Below, piece after piece: positions 10,249-21,602 of a stretch of DNA of 64,000 bases (position 1 is the stretch's first letter; every line of letters begins with the position of its first letter). The stretch covers positions 124,001-188,000 of the forward strand of contig NZ_CP030239.1 in assembly GCF_003285265.1 (NCBI RefSeq). Direction: 5' to 3'. The position numbers and the translations under genes are program-made. The notes under the pieces were generated by a model. The model ran no database searches and was not told where the DNA came from. It saw only the letters and a list, made by a program, of their open reading frames with translations. Source of the stretch: Paracoccus mutanolyticus (GTDB lineage: Bacteria; Pseudomonadota; Alphaproteobacteria; Rhodobacterales; Rhodobacteraceae).

Positions 10249-11452
10249 ATGACCGCCAAGACCACGATCCGCGGCCTTATCGACTTGCGCCGCCCCTTCG
10301 CCCGCATCGCCGCCATGGCCTCGGCCGTGGTGCTGGCGGCCTGTCAGCCGCTCGAGACGGCCGGCACCGGCGGTTCGACCGGCCAGACCATCGACCCGTC
10401 GCAGCCCGTCCCGGTGGCGCTTCTGGTGCCGGGCGGGACCGGCAGCGCCGACCTGGACTGGCTGGCGCGGTCGCTGAGCAACGCCGCCAAGATGGCCGCC
10501 GCCGACGCCCAAGGCGCGCGCATCGACCTGCGCATCTACGATTCGGGGTCCGAGCCGGGCACGGCCGTCGCCCGCGCCACCCAGGCTGCGGACGAGGGCG
10601 CCAAGATCATTCTGGGGCCGCTGTTCGCCGACAGCGCCAATGCGGTCGGCAATGCCATGGCGCCGCGCGGGATCAACGTCCTGTCCTTCTCGAACAATGC
10701 CGACATCGCCGGGGGCAATGTCTTCGTCTTGGGCAACACCTTCGACAACGCTCGCGAACCGGCTGGTGCGCCATGCGGTCGCCAACGGCAAGCGCCGCAT
10801 CCTGGTCGTGGCCGAGGACGACGCGGCGGGCCAGATCGGCAGCGCGGCGATCCAGCGCGCGATCCAAGCCAACCGCGCGACCCTGGCCGGCACGGCGGTC
10901 CATCCGCTGTCCCGGCAGGGCATCGACGGCGTGGTGCCGAACGTGGCCCAGGCGGCCCTGTCGGGCAATGTGGATGCCGTGTTCCTGACGGCGAACCAGG
11001 GCGCCGTCCTGCCCTATCTGACGGACAAGCTGGCGGATGCCGGCGTCACCTCGGCCTCGGTCCAGATGATGGGACTGACGCGCTGGGACACGCCCGCCTC
11101 GCGGCTTGCGCTGCGCGGCGTCCAGGGCGGCTGGTTCGCCCTGCCGGACACCCGGATGAAGGCACAATTCGACCAACGCTATCGCTCCGCCTATGGCGAG
11201 GCGCCGCATGAACTGGGCTCGCTGGCCTATGACGGCGTCGCGGCGATCGCCGCGCTGGCGCGCGCGGGCAAGCGCAACGCCCTGACCACCGCAGGGCTGA
11301 CCCAGAACGCAGGCTTTGCCGGCATCACCGGCGCCTTCCGGCTGAAGCGCGACGGCACCAACGAACGCGCTCTGGCAGTCGCCACGATTCTGAACGGCCA
11401 GGTCCAGATCCTTGACCCGGCCCCCAGCAGCTTCGGCGGATTCGGGTTCTGA
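10249..11452 (+). pseudogene. Penicillin-binding protein activator (LpoA/YraM-like) lipoprotein, frameshifted
   Basis: Predicted outer-membrane lipoprotein with a periplasmic-binding-protein fold. The E. coli relative LpoA activates the peptidoglycan synthase PBP1A. The N-terminus has a hydrophobic segment ending in the lipobox LAAC. The body has VPVALLVPGGTGSADLDWLA, KIILGPLFADSANAVG and GINVLSFSNNADIAGGNVF. At about 10,752 the frame shifts and continues NRLVRHAVANGKRRILVVAED to the C-terminus (LDPAPSSFGGFGF). One missing base explains the break. It is divergent from rsmI and 2 bp from glnD. The role is inferred from family and neighbourhood. Confidence 0.8.
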
Positions 11453-11454
11453 CC

Positions 11455-14244
11455 TTGGCCGAGACCGCTGACCGCCTGCCGCAAAGCGCCCCGGCCCTGC
11501 CCGGGGCGCACGCCCTTTTCACGCCCGAGGTCTTCCTGCCCGAACTCAGCCGCCGGCTGGCCGAGGCGCCGGACGCGCGCACGGTGCGCAGCCTGACCGT
11601 CCAGATCCTGGCGCAGGCGCGCGCCGATGCCATGGCCGACATCGTGGCGGGCTTCCGCTCGCACCCCTGCGCGGCGCGGGAAACGGTGCGCGCCATCGCC
11701 AGCCTGACCGATGCGACGGTGGTGGCGGTCCACCATGTCGCCACCACCATCCTGCATCCGAACACCACGCCCACGGACGCCGAAAAGCTGGCCGTGCTGG
11801 CCATCGGCGGCTATGGCCGCGCCGAGATGGCGCCTCAGTCGGACGTGGACCTGCTGTTCCTGACCCCCTGGAAAATTACCGGCTGGGCCGAAAGCGTGGT
11901 GGAGTCCATGCTTTACATGCTGTGGGACCTGAAGCTGAAGGTCGGCCAGTCCACCCGCACCATCGACGATTGCATCCGGCTGGGCGGGGGCGACATCACC
12001 ATCCGCACCAGCCTGCTGGAGCATCGCCTGGTCTGCGGCCATGCCGCGACCGCCGAAACCCTGCGCGACCGGCTGTGGAGCGACCTGTTCGACAACTCGG
12101 TCCCCGAATTCATCGAGGCCAAGCTGGCCGAGCGGGCCGAACGCCACCGCCGCCAGGGCGGGCAGCGCTATGTCCTGGAACCCAACGTGAAAGAAGGCAA
12201 GGGCGGCCTGCGCGACCTGCAGACCCTGTACTGGATCGCGAAATACATCCACCGCGTCGACCGGGCGGCCGAACTGGTGGAACTGGGCTTCTTCACCCGC
12301 GACGAACACCTGACCTTCTGGCAGGCCGAGGATTTCCTGTGGGCGGTGCGCTGCCACCTGCACCTGCTGTCCGGGCGGCCGACCGATCAGCTGACCTTCG
12401 ACATGCAGGTCGAGGTGGCGCGCGCCATGGGCTATCGCGACCAGGGCGGACGGCGGGCGGTCGAAATCTTCATGCAGCATTACTTCCTGCACGCCACCCG
12501 CGTGGGCGAACTGACCCGCGTCTTCCTGGTCGCGCTCGAGGATCGGCATCTCTACAAGGCGCCGATCCTCAAGGGCTGGCTCAGCCGGCGCAAGCGGGTC
12601 GCGGCGGGCTTCAGCGTGGACCGGGGACGGCTGAACTATGCCGACGAACGCCAGTTCCTGTCCGATCCCCTGAACATCCTGCGCCTGTTCCAGGAGGCGC
12701 TGCGCACGGGCCTTCTGCTGCATTCCGACGCCATGCGCACGGTGGCGGCGAACCTGGACCTGATCGACGACCACCTGCGCCAGGACCCCGAGGCGGTGCG
12801 CATCTTCCTGGACCTGCTGTTGAAGCACGGGAACCCCGAACGCTCGCTCAGGCGGATGAACGAACTGGGCCTCTTGGGCGCCTTCATCCCCGAATTCGCG
12901 CCGGTCGTGGCGATGATGCAGTTCAACGTCTATCACCATTACACGGTGGACGAGCACCTGATCCAATGCGTCGCCGCCCTGTCCGAGATCGAACGCGGCG
13001 AACAGCTGGACGACCTGCCCACCGTCAGCCGCATCATGAAGGGCAAGATCAACCGCCGCGTCATCTATCTGGCGGTGCTGCTGCACGACATCGGCAAGGG
13101 CCGGGCCGAGGATCACTCGATCCTGGGCGCGCGGCTGGCGCGGCGGGTCTGCACCCGCTTCGGTCTGCCGGCCGAGGAGATCGAGACCATCGAATGGCTG
13201 GTGCGCAACCACCTGCTGATGTCGGACGTGGCGCAGAAACGCGACATCAGCGACCCGCGCACGCTGCGCGACTTTGCCAAGCTGGTCAAGACGACCAAGC
13301 GGCTGGACCTGCTGACCGTGCTGACGGTCTGCGACATCCGCGGCGTCGGCCCCGGCACCTGGAACAACTGGAAGGCGGCCTTGCTGCGCAAGCTGCATTC
13401 GGAAACCGAACGCGCGCTGAAAAACGGGCTGGAGGAGCTGAACCGCGACCGGCGCACCGGCGAGGCCAAGCGATCCCTGCGGCATCTGCTGACCGCCAAG
13501 GGATGGGAGCCCAAGGCGATCAAGGCCGAGCTTGCGCGCCATTACGACAATTACTGGCCCAGCCTGCCCACCGAGACCCAGTTCATCTTTGCCCAGCTGC
13601 TGCGTGTCCTGGCACAGGGCCGCAGCCTTGTTCAGCAGCGCAACGCCATCGAGGACCGCGCTGCCGAGCTGCTGGCCGACCATCCGGATTATCGGCTGCT
13701 GCGCACGATACCCGGGATCGGGCCAATGTGGTGGACGCGCGCACCTATACGACCAAGGACGGCTTCGCCACGGCCGTTTTCTGGCTTCAGGACAGCGACG
13801 GCCACCCCTATGACGTGGAGCGTCTGCCCCGCCTGCGCAAGATGATCGAACGCACCCTGGGCGGCGAGATCGTCGCGCGCGAGGCGCTGGCCGGCCGCGA
13901 CAAGCCGAAAAAGCGCGACAGCGCCTTTCGCTTTCCGACCCATATCACCTTCGACAACGAAGGGTCCGACGTCTATACCGTGGTCGAGGTCGACACCCGC
14001 GACCGCCCCGGCCTGCTTTACGACCTGACGCGGACGCTGGCCGAAAACCACATCCAGATCGCCAGCGCGGCACCGGACCTTCGGGGCGCAGGTGAGTGGA
14101 TACCTTCTATGGCAAGGTCATGTTCGGGCTGAACTGCACCAGCAGCAAAAGCGAGAAGCCTTGCGCAAGAAGCTCGAGAAGGCGATCAAGGACGGCGCCG
14201 AGCGCGCCGAGAAAGCCGAAAGGCCGCTGGGCGGCGCGTTCTAG
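11455..14244 (+). pseudogene. glnD: Bifunctional uridylyltransferase/uridylyl-removing enzyme (PII sensor), frameshifted near the 3' end
   Basis: GlnD uridylylates PII proteins in nitrogen limitation and removes UMP when glutamine is high. The nucleotidyltransferase motif GGYGRAEMAPQSDVDLLFL is at about residue 118. The HD hydrolase domain has YHHYTVDEHL and LLHDIGKGRAEDH near residue 542. ACT regions follow (VDTRDRPGLLYDLTRTLAEN). The frame breaks near 13,725 (after RTIPGI) and again at about 14,090-14,120. The C-terminus then reads LHQQQKREALRKKLEKAI to a stop at 14,242-14,244. Length with repair is about 930 residues, normal for the family. The start is TTG 11,455, which follows the upstream stop by 2 bp. 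Single-base changes restore it. Confidence 0.9.
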
Positions 14245-14263
14245 GGACAGAAAAAAGACCGAC

Positions 14264-15809
14264 ATGCAGCCGATCAGACTTATCCGGGGGTTCCTGTCCG
14301 TCGGGGCATGGACTTTGGCCAGCCGCGTGGTGGGGCTGGTGCGCGACCTGATGATCGCCGCCTATCTGGGCGCGGGCCCTGTGGCCGAGGCCTATAACGT
14401 CGCCTTCCGCCTGCCCAACATGTTCCGCCGCTTCTTTGCCGAAGGCGCGTTCAACACCGCCTTCGTGCCGATGTTCGCAAAGCGGCTGGAAGCCGGAGAG
14501 GATCCGCGTGCCTTTGCCGAGGAAGCGTTCTCGGGGCTGTTCACGGTGGTCCTGGTGGTCTCGGTCATCGCGCATTTCACGATGCCCTGGCTGGTCTTTG
14601 CGCTGGCGGCGGGCTTTGTCGGGGATGAGCGGTTCGATTTGGCGGTGACCTATGGCCGGATCTGCTTTCCCTACATCCTGTTCATTTCGCTGACGGCGCT
14701 CTTGTCGGGCGTGCTGAACGCGGGCGGGCGGTTCGTGGCGGCCGCGGCGGCGCCGGTGCTGATGAACTTCATCCTGATCGCGGCCATGCTGCTGGCCGAC
14801 CTGAACGGCTGGGACATGGGCGCGGCCATGGCCTGGTCGACGCCGGTGTCGGGCATCGCCCAATTCCTGACCGTCTGGTGGGCGGCAAAGCGCATGGGCT
14901 TTCCCCTGCGGCTGCGCGGGCCCCGGCTGTCGCCCGAAATGAAGCGGCTCCTCGCCATTGCCACCCCGGCGGTGATGGCCGGCGGCGTAGTGCAGCTGAA
15001 CCTGATCGTCGGCCAGCAGGTCGGCTCGTTCTTCGACGGCGCGGTGGCCTGGTTGACCTATGCCGACCGGCTGTATCAGCTGCCGCTGGGCGTGGTGGGC
15101 ATCGCCATCGGCATCGTGCTTTTGCCCGACATCTCGCGCCGGCTGAAGGCGGGCGACATCGGGGGGGGCCGGCACGCCTACAACCGCGCCACCGAATTCG
15201 CGCTGTTCCTGACCGTGCCGGCGGCCGTCGCGCTGACGGTCGCGGCCTATCCGGTGATTTCCGTCCTGTTCAAGCGCGGCGCATTCCTGGAATCGGACGT
15301 CGGCCCGACGGCGCTGGCGCTGGCGATCTATGGCGTCGGCCTGCCGGCGTTCGTGCTGCAAAAGGTGCTGCAGCCGCTGTATTTCGCGCGCGAGGACACG
15401 CAAAGCCCGTTCCGCTTTGCGCTGTGGTCCATGGCAGTGAACGCGGTGCTGGCCCTGGGCCTTGCGCCGTTGATCGGCTTTTCCGCCGCGGCCCTGGGCA
15501 CGACAATCGCCGGCTGGACCATGGCCTGGCAGTTGTGGCGCGGCACCCGCGTCTATGGAGAGGTCGCCGCATTCGACGACCGTCTGCGCCATCGGCTGCC
15601 GCGCATCGCGGCGGCCTCGGCGGTGATGGGGGTCGCGCTTTGGGGCGTGATGGCGGTGCTGGGCGCAGCCTGTTACACGGCCGGAACCCGCTATTCCCGC
15701 GCTGGTGGCGCTGGTCCTGGCCGGGATGCTGGTCTATGGGGTGGCGCTGGTCGCGATGGGCGGCATTCGCCTGTCGGACCTGCGCGCCGGATTCCGGCGT
15801 CAGCGCTGA
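14264..15809 (+). pseudogene. murJ: Lipid II flippase MurJ, frameshifted near the 3' end
   Basis: Polytopic inner-membrane flippase of the MVF/MOP superfamily that moves lipid II to the periplasmic face. It starts MQPIRLIRGFLSVGAWTLAS and has the family signature RRFFAEGAFNTAFVPMF. Multiple hydrophobic segments follow, including VPAAVALTVAAYPVISVLF and GVGLPAFVLQKVLQPLYFA. Near 15,690 the frame shifts; the expected last segment IPALVALVLAGMLVYGVAL and the tail FRRQR are in the next frame and end at 15,807-15,809. One base repairs it to about 515 residues. It follows glnD by 19 bp and is probably cotranscribed. Confidence 0.9.
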
Positions 15810-16513
15810 CGGATCTGGCGCAGCACCCGCGCCACGCCCCCCGGGATCAGGACGAAGGACAGGCCGAACCCCGCGGCAAAGCCCGCGACCTCGGCGATCC
15901 AGGTGGTGTTGCCGTCCTGGAACAGGATGCCGAAGACCAGCTGGAACGCCAGCAGCATCCCGATCAGGGTGAACGCCCGCATCCGGTTCGCGTTTTCCTG
16001 ACCCAGCCGGGTCCACAGCAGGAAGGTGAAGGCCCCGACCAGCCCATAGACCGCCGGATAGCCGCCGATCAGCGGGCGGAACTGGAACTGCGGCAAAAGC
16101 GCGGCGACCAGCGTATAGACCAGCGCCCCCAGGATGGCCGAGCCGAAGAACAGCGCGATCACCGCCCAGGCCCGGAACTGGTGCGCGATCAGGTTCCCCA
16201 GTGCCAGGGTAAAGACGATGACAAAGACCGCGTGCATCAGCGACAGGTGGACAAAGGAATAGATCAGGATGCGCCAGCTTTGATCCAGCAGGAACACCCG
16301 CATCTGCCACAGCCGCAGCACCAGTTCGGGGATATAGGCGGTGCGCTCGACCGCGATCTGGCGCATGGCAAGGCCCGTCCCCGGCGCGCCGCCGCCGACA
16401 AAGCCCAGTTGCGCCAGCCCGAACACCGCCTCGGCCGCGATCATCGGCAGCACCAGGGCCCAGACCACGGCTGGCACGGGGTTAAGCGGCGATTCGTCGT
16501 AACCGGGGCGCAT
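15800..16513 (-). CDS. Rhomboid-family membrane protein lacking the catalytic residues (pseudoprotease)
   Basis: A 237-residue polytopic protein with rhomboid layout: a TM segment after [14 protein letters not shown], a loop with [16 protein letters not shown] (the TM2 histidine position), then TM4 and TM6. The active-site GxSx position reads [12 protein letters not shown], with tyrosine where the nucleophilic serine should be. The TM6 histidine position reads [12 protein letters not shown], a glutamate. It is therefore probably not a protease; inactive rhomboids bind membrane clients. I recall the same GGYPAVYGL form in other Rhodobacteraceae, so this is likely conserved rather than a local mutation. 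It overlaps the murJ 3' end by 10 bp, convergent. Confidence 0.85.
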   Translation of the reverse strand: MRPGYDESPLNPVPAVVWALVLPMIAAEAVFGLAQLGFVGGGAPGTGLAMRQIAVERTAYIPELVLRLWQMRVFLLDQSWRILIYSFVHLSLMHAVFVIVFTLALGNLIAHQFRAWAVIALFFGSAILGALVYTLVAALLPQFQFRPLIGGYPAVYGLVGAFTFLLWTRLGQENANRMRAFTLIGMLLAFQLVFGILFQDGNTTWIAEVAGFAAGFGLSFVLIPGGVARVLRQIRQR

Positions 16514-16604
16514 GGTCGTCCTTTCCTGCACTGCCTGCGGGCGGTTGCGCCCGCGCGGGTCAAGGGGTAAGCCAGCCCCCGGGATTTTCCAAGCAGGTAG
16601 TGCC

Positions 16605-17624
16605 ATGACCACCAGTTTCGCCAAGCGCATCTTCTCTGGCATCCAGCCCTCGGGCGGGCTGACGCTGGGGAACTATCTGGGCGCTCTGAAACGCTTCGCG
16701 GACTATCAGGGACAAGGGGCCGAGACGATCTATTGCGTCGTGGACCTGCACGCGATCACCGTCTGGCAGGACCCCGAGAAGCTGACTCACAACACCCGCG
16801 AGGTGGCGGCAGCCTTCATGGCCTCGGGCGTCGATCCCGAGGTGTCGATCCTGTTCAACCAAAGCCAGGTCAGCCAGCACGCCGAACTCGCATGGCTCTT
16901 CAACACGGTCGCGCGCGTGGGCTGGATGTACCGGATGACGCAGTTCAAGGACAAGGCAGGCAAGAACAGCGAGAACTCCTCGCTGGGGCTTCTGGCCTAC
17001 CCCTCGCTGATGGCAGCCGACATCCTGGCCTATCACGCGACCGCCGTGCCCGTGGGCGAGGACCAGAAGCAGCACCTGGAGCTGACCCGCGACATCGCGG
17101 CCAAGTTCAACCACGATTACGGCGTCGAGTTCTTCCCGATCACCGAGCCGCTGATCGAGGGTACCGCCACCCGCGTCATGTCCCTGCGCGACGGGTCCAA
17201 GAAGATGTCGAAATCCGACCCCTCGGACGCCGCGCGCATCAACCTGACCGACGATGCCGACGCCATCGCGCAGAAGATCCGCAAGGCGCGCACCGACGCG
17301 GACCCGCTGCCCGGAGCCATGGAAGGGCTGAAGGACCGGCCCGAGGCCCGCAACCTGGTCAACATCTATGCCGCGCTGTCGGGCGAGACGGCCGACCAGG
17401 TGCTGGCCCGGTTCGAGGGCCAGGGCTTTGGCGCCTTCAAGCCCGCGCTGGCCGAGGTCGCGGTCGAGGTCATGGCCCCGATCACCGCCCGGATGAGCCA
17501 GTTCATGGCCGACCCGGCCGAGATCGACCGCATCCTGGGCCGCGGCGCCGACCAGGCGGCGGCCATCGCCCAACCCATCGTCGAGCGCACGAAACAGATC
17601 ATGGGCATGATCCGGTCGCGCTGA
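16605..17624 (+). CDS. trpS: Tryptophanyl-tRNA synthetase
   Basis: Class Ic aminoacyl-tRNA synthetase charging tRNA-Trp in the cytoplasm. It is 339 residues long, typical of bacterial TrpRS. The HIGH-like motif appears as [18 protein letters not shown] at the N-terminus, and KMSKS as [13 protein letters not shown] near residue 200. The C-terminal tRNA-binding helix bundle runs to MGMIRSR. ATG 16,605 is preceded by AAGCAGGTAG and gives the family N-terminus. It follows the divergent rhomboid gene by 91 bp. No frameshift. Confidence 0.96.
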   Translation: MTTSFAKRIFSGIQPSGGLTLGNYLGALKRFADYQGQGAETIYCVVDLHAITVWQDPEKLTHNTREVAAAFMASGVDPEVSILFNQSQVSQHAELAWLFNTVARVGWMYRMTQFKDKAGKNSENSSLGLLAYPSLMAADILAYHATAVPVGEDQKQHLELTRDIAAKFNHDYGVEFFPITEPLIEGTATRVMSLRDGSKKMSKSDPSDAARINLTDDADAIAQKIRKARTDADPLPGAMEGLKDRPEARNLVNIYAALSGETADQVLARFEGQGFGAFKPALAEVAVEVMAPITARMSQFMADPAEIDRILGRGADQAAAIAQPIVERTKQIMGMIRSR

Positions 17625-17692
17625 CCGGCAGGAAACCAATCACCTTCGCGCGGCATGTAGTATCATGCCCCTGTGCGAGAACGGAAAAGACC

Positions 17693-18650
17693 ATGACGGA
17701 CCTGCTGTCCCGGTTGCTCGGTGAGCGCCCCTGGCTTCTGGCCGACGGCGCCACCGGGACCAACCTTTACAACATGGGGTTGGCGCCGGGCGCCGCCCCG
17801 GACCTGTGGTGCGAAACCCATCCTGACCGGGTGCGCGAGTTGCACCGCCAGATGATCGGGGCCGGGGCCGACCTGATCCTGACCAACAGCTTTGGCGCCA
17901 ATGCCAGCCGGCTTCGGCTGGCGGGCGCCTCGGACCGGGTGGCCAGCCTGAACCTCGTCGGCCGCCCGGCTGGCGCGCGAGGCCGTGGCCGAAGCCGGCC
18001 GACCGGTGGTCGTCGCAGGCTCGATGGGCCCCACGGGCGAGATCATGGCCCCGATAGGCCGCATGACCGAAGCCGAGGCCACGCGCCTGTTCACCGAACA
18101 GGCCGAGGCGCTGAAGCAGGGCGGCGCCGACCTTCTGTGGATCGAGACGATCAGCGCGGCCGAGGAAATGCGCGCTGCGGCCCGCGCCGCGCAGATCGTG
18201 GACCTGCCCTGGTGCGGCATGATGAGCTTCGAGCCCGGCGGGCGCAGCGTGATGGGCGTCAGCCCGCCACAACTGGCCAAGCTGATCGACCGGCTGCCGC
18301 ACCCGCCGGTAGCCTATGGCGCGAACTGCGGCACGGGCCCCGCCGAACTGCTGCTGGCGGTCGCGGGTTTTTCGGCGGCGGGCTGCGAACGCGCGCTGAT
18401 CGCCAAGCCGAACGCCGGCGTCCCTCGCTATCAGGACGGCGGGCTGATCTATGACGCCGGGCCCGAGGTCATGGCCGAATTCGCCGTCCTGGCGCGCGAT
18501 CTGGGCGTGCGGATCGTGGGCGGCTGCTGCGGCACGACGCCCGCGCATCTGTCGGCCATGCGCGAGGCATTGCAGTCCCGCCCCCGGGGCCCCCGCCCGA
18601 CGGCGGACGCCATATCGGCTCGGATCGGCGCGCTGATGACGGACCGCTAG
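17693..18650 (+). pseudogene. Betaine/S-methylmethionine-homocysteine methyltransferase, frameshifted
   Basis: Zinc-dependent methyltransferase that moves a methyl group from betaine or a similar donor to homocysteine, making methionine. It begins MTDLLSRLLGERPWLLADGA and has ATGTNLYNMGL and LILTNSFGANASRL. At about 17,955 one extra base shifts the frame; the product continues AARLAREAVAEAGRPVVVAG, SMGPTGEI and GANCGTGP, ending with the zinc-ligand motif GGCCGTTPAHL. Length is about 318 residues. Its stop shares CTAG with the convergent radical SAM gene. Likely a functional gene with an indel error. Donor specificity cannot be decided from sequence alone. Confidence 0.85.
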
Positions 18651-19728
18651 AACAGCGAAAGCTGATCGCCCGCGCGCGGCGGCGGACCAAAGCGGCTGCA
18701 ATCCAGCACGGCGCTGTCGCGCAACAGGCCCAGCCGGCGCCGCGCCAGGCGAAACCGCTGGTGCAGCAGCTCGGCCTCGGGGCCCTCGCCGCGCATCCGG
18801 CTGCCAAAGCGCGGATCGTTGTCGCGCCCGCCGCGCATGGCCTGGATGCGCGTCATGACATGGGCCGCCTTGCCCGGGTGATGGGTCTCCAGCCAGTCGC
18901 GGAACAGCGGCGCGTCTTCAGCGGCAGGCGGACCGGGATCATGCTGGCCATGGTCGCGCCCGCGTCGCGCGCGGCCTGCAGGATGCGCTCGATCTCGTGG
19001 TCGGTCAGCACCGGGATGACCGGGGCGACCATGACCCGGACGGGGACGCCGGCCCGGGCCAGCCCCTCGATCATGCGCAACCGCATGGCCGGCGCGGGCG
19101 CCCGGGGTTCCAGCGTCCGGCAGGTCGCCGGGTCCAGCGATGTCACCGAGACGCCGACCGCCACAAGCCGCCGCGCGGCCAGATCGCCCAGCAGATCCAG
19201 ACCGCGCAGCACCTTCGCCCCACGCGTGACCAGGCTGAGCGGGTGGATCCAGTCCGCAGCACCCTCAGGCATGGCCCGCATGATCCCCAGCCTCGCCTCG
19301 GCCGGCTGATAGGGGTCGGTGTTGGTGCCGAAGGCGATGGGGGCGACCGCATAGCCCCGCCGCCCGATCTCGGCCGCCAGCCGCTCGGAGGCGTTCGGCT
19401 TGGCGGTGATGCGGGTTTCGAAATCAAGCCCCGGCGACAGACCCAGAAAGGCATGGCTGGGCCGGGCAAAGCAATAGATGCAGCCATGTTCGCAGCCGCG
19501 ATAAGGGTTGACTGAGCGGTCGAAGGGCACGTCCGGAGAGCTGTTGCGCGCGATGACTGAGCGCGCCTCCTCCAGGGCGATCTCGGTCCGCAGCAGGCTC
19601 TGATCCTCGGGGATATCCCAGCCGTCGTGTTCGCGAACCCGGGCATAGGGCTCGAACCGGCCATCGGGCTGGCGGTCGGTACCGCGCGCGCGCAGGATCT
19701 GGTCCGGGTTTCTGGGCGGCAGGCTCAT
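18647..19728 (-). pseudogene. PA0069-family radical SAM protein, frameshifted
   Basis: The 4Fe-4S radical SAM motif is GCEHGCIYCFARPSH (C-x3-C-x2-C) near residue 75. The N-terminus is typical of the family (MSLPPRNPDQILRARGTDRQ). The barrel continues through TDPYQPAEARLGIMRA. At about 18,918 the frame shifts after PVRLP and continues as DAPLFRDWLETHHPGKAAHV to QLSLF. These proteins resemble spore photoproduct lyases; the reaction is not established. One base restores about 360 residues. It is convergent with the homocysteine methyltransferase gene. Confidence 0.85.
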
Positions 19729-19873
19729 GCCGCCAGATTAGGCGAGAAACAAGAACATTTCAAGAACAATGGAACGCGCGGGCACCATGCCGGGTTGCAC
19801 CTGTACGGACGCGAAATGAGGGCTTCCGATTCCCTTCCTCCGCGCCCATAGTCCTGTGCGAACGGAGGATGCC

Positions 19874-20035
19874 ATGCCCTTGCCGCAATTCCTTGTCCTG
19901 ATCTGCGCTGTCATCGTTGCCGCGGCGCTGACGATCTGGGTCGCCAGCGCGATCGGCATTCCGCTGCTGGCCCTGGGACTGGTGGCATTGACCGCCGCTG
20001 CCATCACCCACCTGGCGATGCGCGAGGACCACTAG
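19874..20035 (+). CDS. Small membrane protein (53 aa)
   Basis: The ATG at 19,874 has a good ribosome-binding site (ACGGAGGA) 6-7 bp upstream. The product is mostly hydrophobic: LVLICAVIVAAALTIWVA and IPLLALGLVALTAAAITHLA form two predicted membrane segments, with a short polar end (MREDH). Unknown family. It is convergent with the cytochrome gene; their stop codons share CTAG at 20,032-20,035. Coding is supported by the RBS, hydropathy and codon use rather than homology. Confidence 0.6.
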   Translation: MPLPQFLVLICAVIVAAALTIWVASAIGIPLLALGLVALTAAAITHLAMREDH

Positions 20036-20582
20036 CCACCGCAGCGGCAGGCCTTAGTCAGCGTTTGCAGATAGGCGACCAGGTTGGCCGGTCCTCGACC
20101 TTGGGCAGGCCTGCGAAAGCCATCTTGGTACCCTTGACCACCGCCTTGGGGTTGGTCAGGAATTCCTGCAGCGCCTCGGGCGTCCAGTCGCCGCCATGCG
20201 CCTTCATCCCATCGGAATAGTTGAAGCCCTCGATGCTGGCCACGGGACGGCCAACCACGCCGTTCAGGTGCGGGCCGGTGCTGTCCGAGCCGTCGATCTT
20301 GTGGCAGGCCTTGCACTTGCCAAAGACCTTCTCGCCCGCCGCCGCGTCGGCCGAGGCCATGACGGTGGCGAAATCGGGGCCCTCGTCCTTGGCTTCCTCG
20401 GCGCCGCCCGCGGCTTCCTCGACCGGGATCGTATAGGCCTGGGCATGTTCCTCTCCCTCGGCGGCATGGCCGGAGGGGCCGACATGAAAGATCCCCGAGG
20501 CTGCCCAGTTCATCAGCAGCAGGAACAGGAGCGCGCCGATCAGCGCCCCGGCTGCCTTGGTGATCGTCATCGTGTCGAACAT
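20032..20582 (-). pseudogene. cycM: Membrane-anchored cytochrome c552 (CycM-like), frameshifted at the 3' end
   Basis: Class I c-type cytochrome that carries electrons between the bc1 complex and cytochrome oxidase in Paracoccus-type respiratory chains. The N-terminus is an uncleaved anchor ([18 protein letters not shown]). An acidic, alanine-rich linker follows, then the haem site [12 protein letters not shown]. The methionine ligand is in [10 protein letters not shown]. Near 20,085 one base is missing: the product should continue [11 protein letters not shown] to the stop at 20,032. About 182 residues, close to P. denitrificans c552. This gene is part of why I favour Paracoccus. Confidence 0.85.
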
Positions 20583-20726
20583 GTCTGCGGATCCCTTGTG
20601 CGGTCTTTCCGTGGAGTCGCTGTATCTATGCGCTTTTGTTCGATCCGTTCAAGGTATAGTTCTCGGCCCGCAAGGAACGGACGGGGCCTGTGACACAAGT
20701 CACACCCCGGAAAGAGGGGCTTTCAG

Positions 20727-21596
20727 ATGACCGAAAACGTGATCGCATTCCAGGGCGAGCCGGGCGCCTACAGCCATCAGGCCTGCCGCGACTATCGTCC
20801 CACGATGGAGGCCCTGCCCTGCCGCACCTTTGACGACACCATCGACGCCGTGCGCGAAGGCCGGGCCCGGCTGGCCATGCTGCCCGTTGAAAACTCGACC
20901 TATGGCCGGGTGGCGGACATCCATCACCTGCTGCCCGAAAGCGGGCTGCACATCATCGACGAAGGCTTCGTCCGGGTTCGGATCGCGCTGATGGGCGTCC
21001 CCGGCACCCGGCTGGAGGAGGTGACCGACGCCATGAGCCATCCGGTCCTGCTGGGCCAGTGCCGGGGCTTCATGCGCCGGCACGGCATCCGCAGCATCGT
21101 GGGGCCCGACACCGCCGGCTCGGCCCTTGAGATCGCCCGGCGCGGCGAAAAGCCGCTGGCCGCCCTGGCCGCGCCACTCGCCGCCGAGATCTATGGGCTC
21201 GACGTGCTCGCATCGGGGATCGAGGACCGGCAGAACAACACCACGCGCTTTCTGGTCATGTCGCGCGAACCCGACCTGTCGCGCCGTCCGAACGCGCAGG
21301 GCGGGGCGACGATGATGACGACCTTCGTGTTCCGGGTCCGCAACATCCCCGCCGCACTTTACAAGGCGCTGGGGGGGTTCGCCACGAACGGCGTCAACAT
21401 GACCAAGCTGGAAAGCTACATGGTGGACGGGATCTTTACCGCGACCCAGTTCTATGCCGACATCGAGGGCCACCCCGAAGACCCGCCCGTCGCCCGCGCG
21501 CTTGAGGAGCTGGCCTATTTCACCTCGAGCCTGCACATCCTGGGCGTCTATCCTGCCGATCCGCTGCGCGCCTTGCAGGCGGCCGGCCAGTCCTGA
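20727..21596 (+). CDS. pheA: Prephenate dehydratase
   Basis: Converts prephenate to phenylpyruvate in phenylalanine synthesis, with feedback inhibition through an ACT domain. It is 289 residues, monofunctional (no chorismate mutase domain). The start MTENVIAFQGEPGAYSHQA is family typical. LPVENSTYGRV lies in the catalytic domain and NNTTRFLVM is the conserved TRF motif. The ACT domain (from about residue 195) has FRVRNIPAALYKALGGFATN and KLESYMVDG, the phenylalanine-binding ESRP-like position reading ESYM. Upstream GGAAAGAGGGG is the likely RBS. No frameshift. Confidence 0.95.
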   Translation: MTENVIAFQGEPGAYSHQACRDYRPTMEALPCRTFDDTIDAVREGRARLAMLPVENSTYGRVADIHHLLPESGLHIIDEGFVRVRIALMGVPGTRLEEVTDAMSHPVLLGQCRGFMRRHGIRSIVGPDTAGSALEIARRGEKPLAALAAPLAAEIYGLDVLASGIEDRQNNTTRFLVMSREPDLSRRPNAQGGATMMTTFVFRVRNIPAALYKALGGFATNGVNMTKLESYMVDGIFTATQFYADIEGHPEDPPVARALEELAYFTSSLHILGVYPADPLRALQAAGQS

Positions 21597-21602
21597 GGGC
21601 GC

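Noticed and set aside
11227..13683. An 818-codon minus-strand frame opposite glnD and a 736-codon plus-strand frame in the second register
   Set aside because: Both are shadows of glnD. Only the glnD frame carries the nucleotidyltransferase, HD and ACT motifs.
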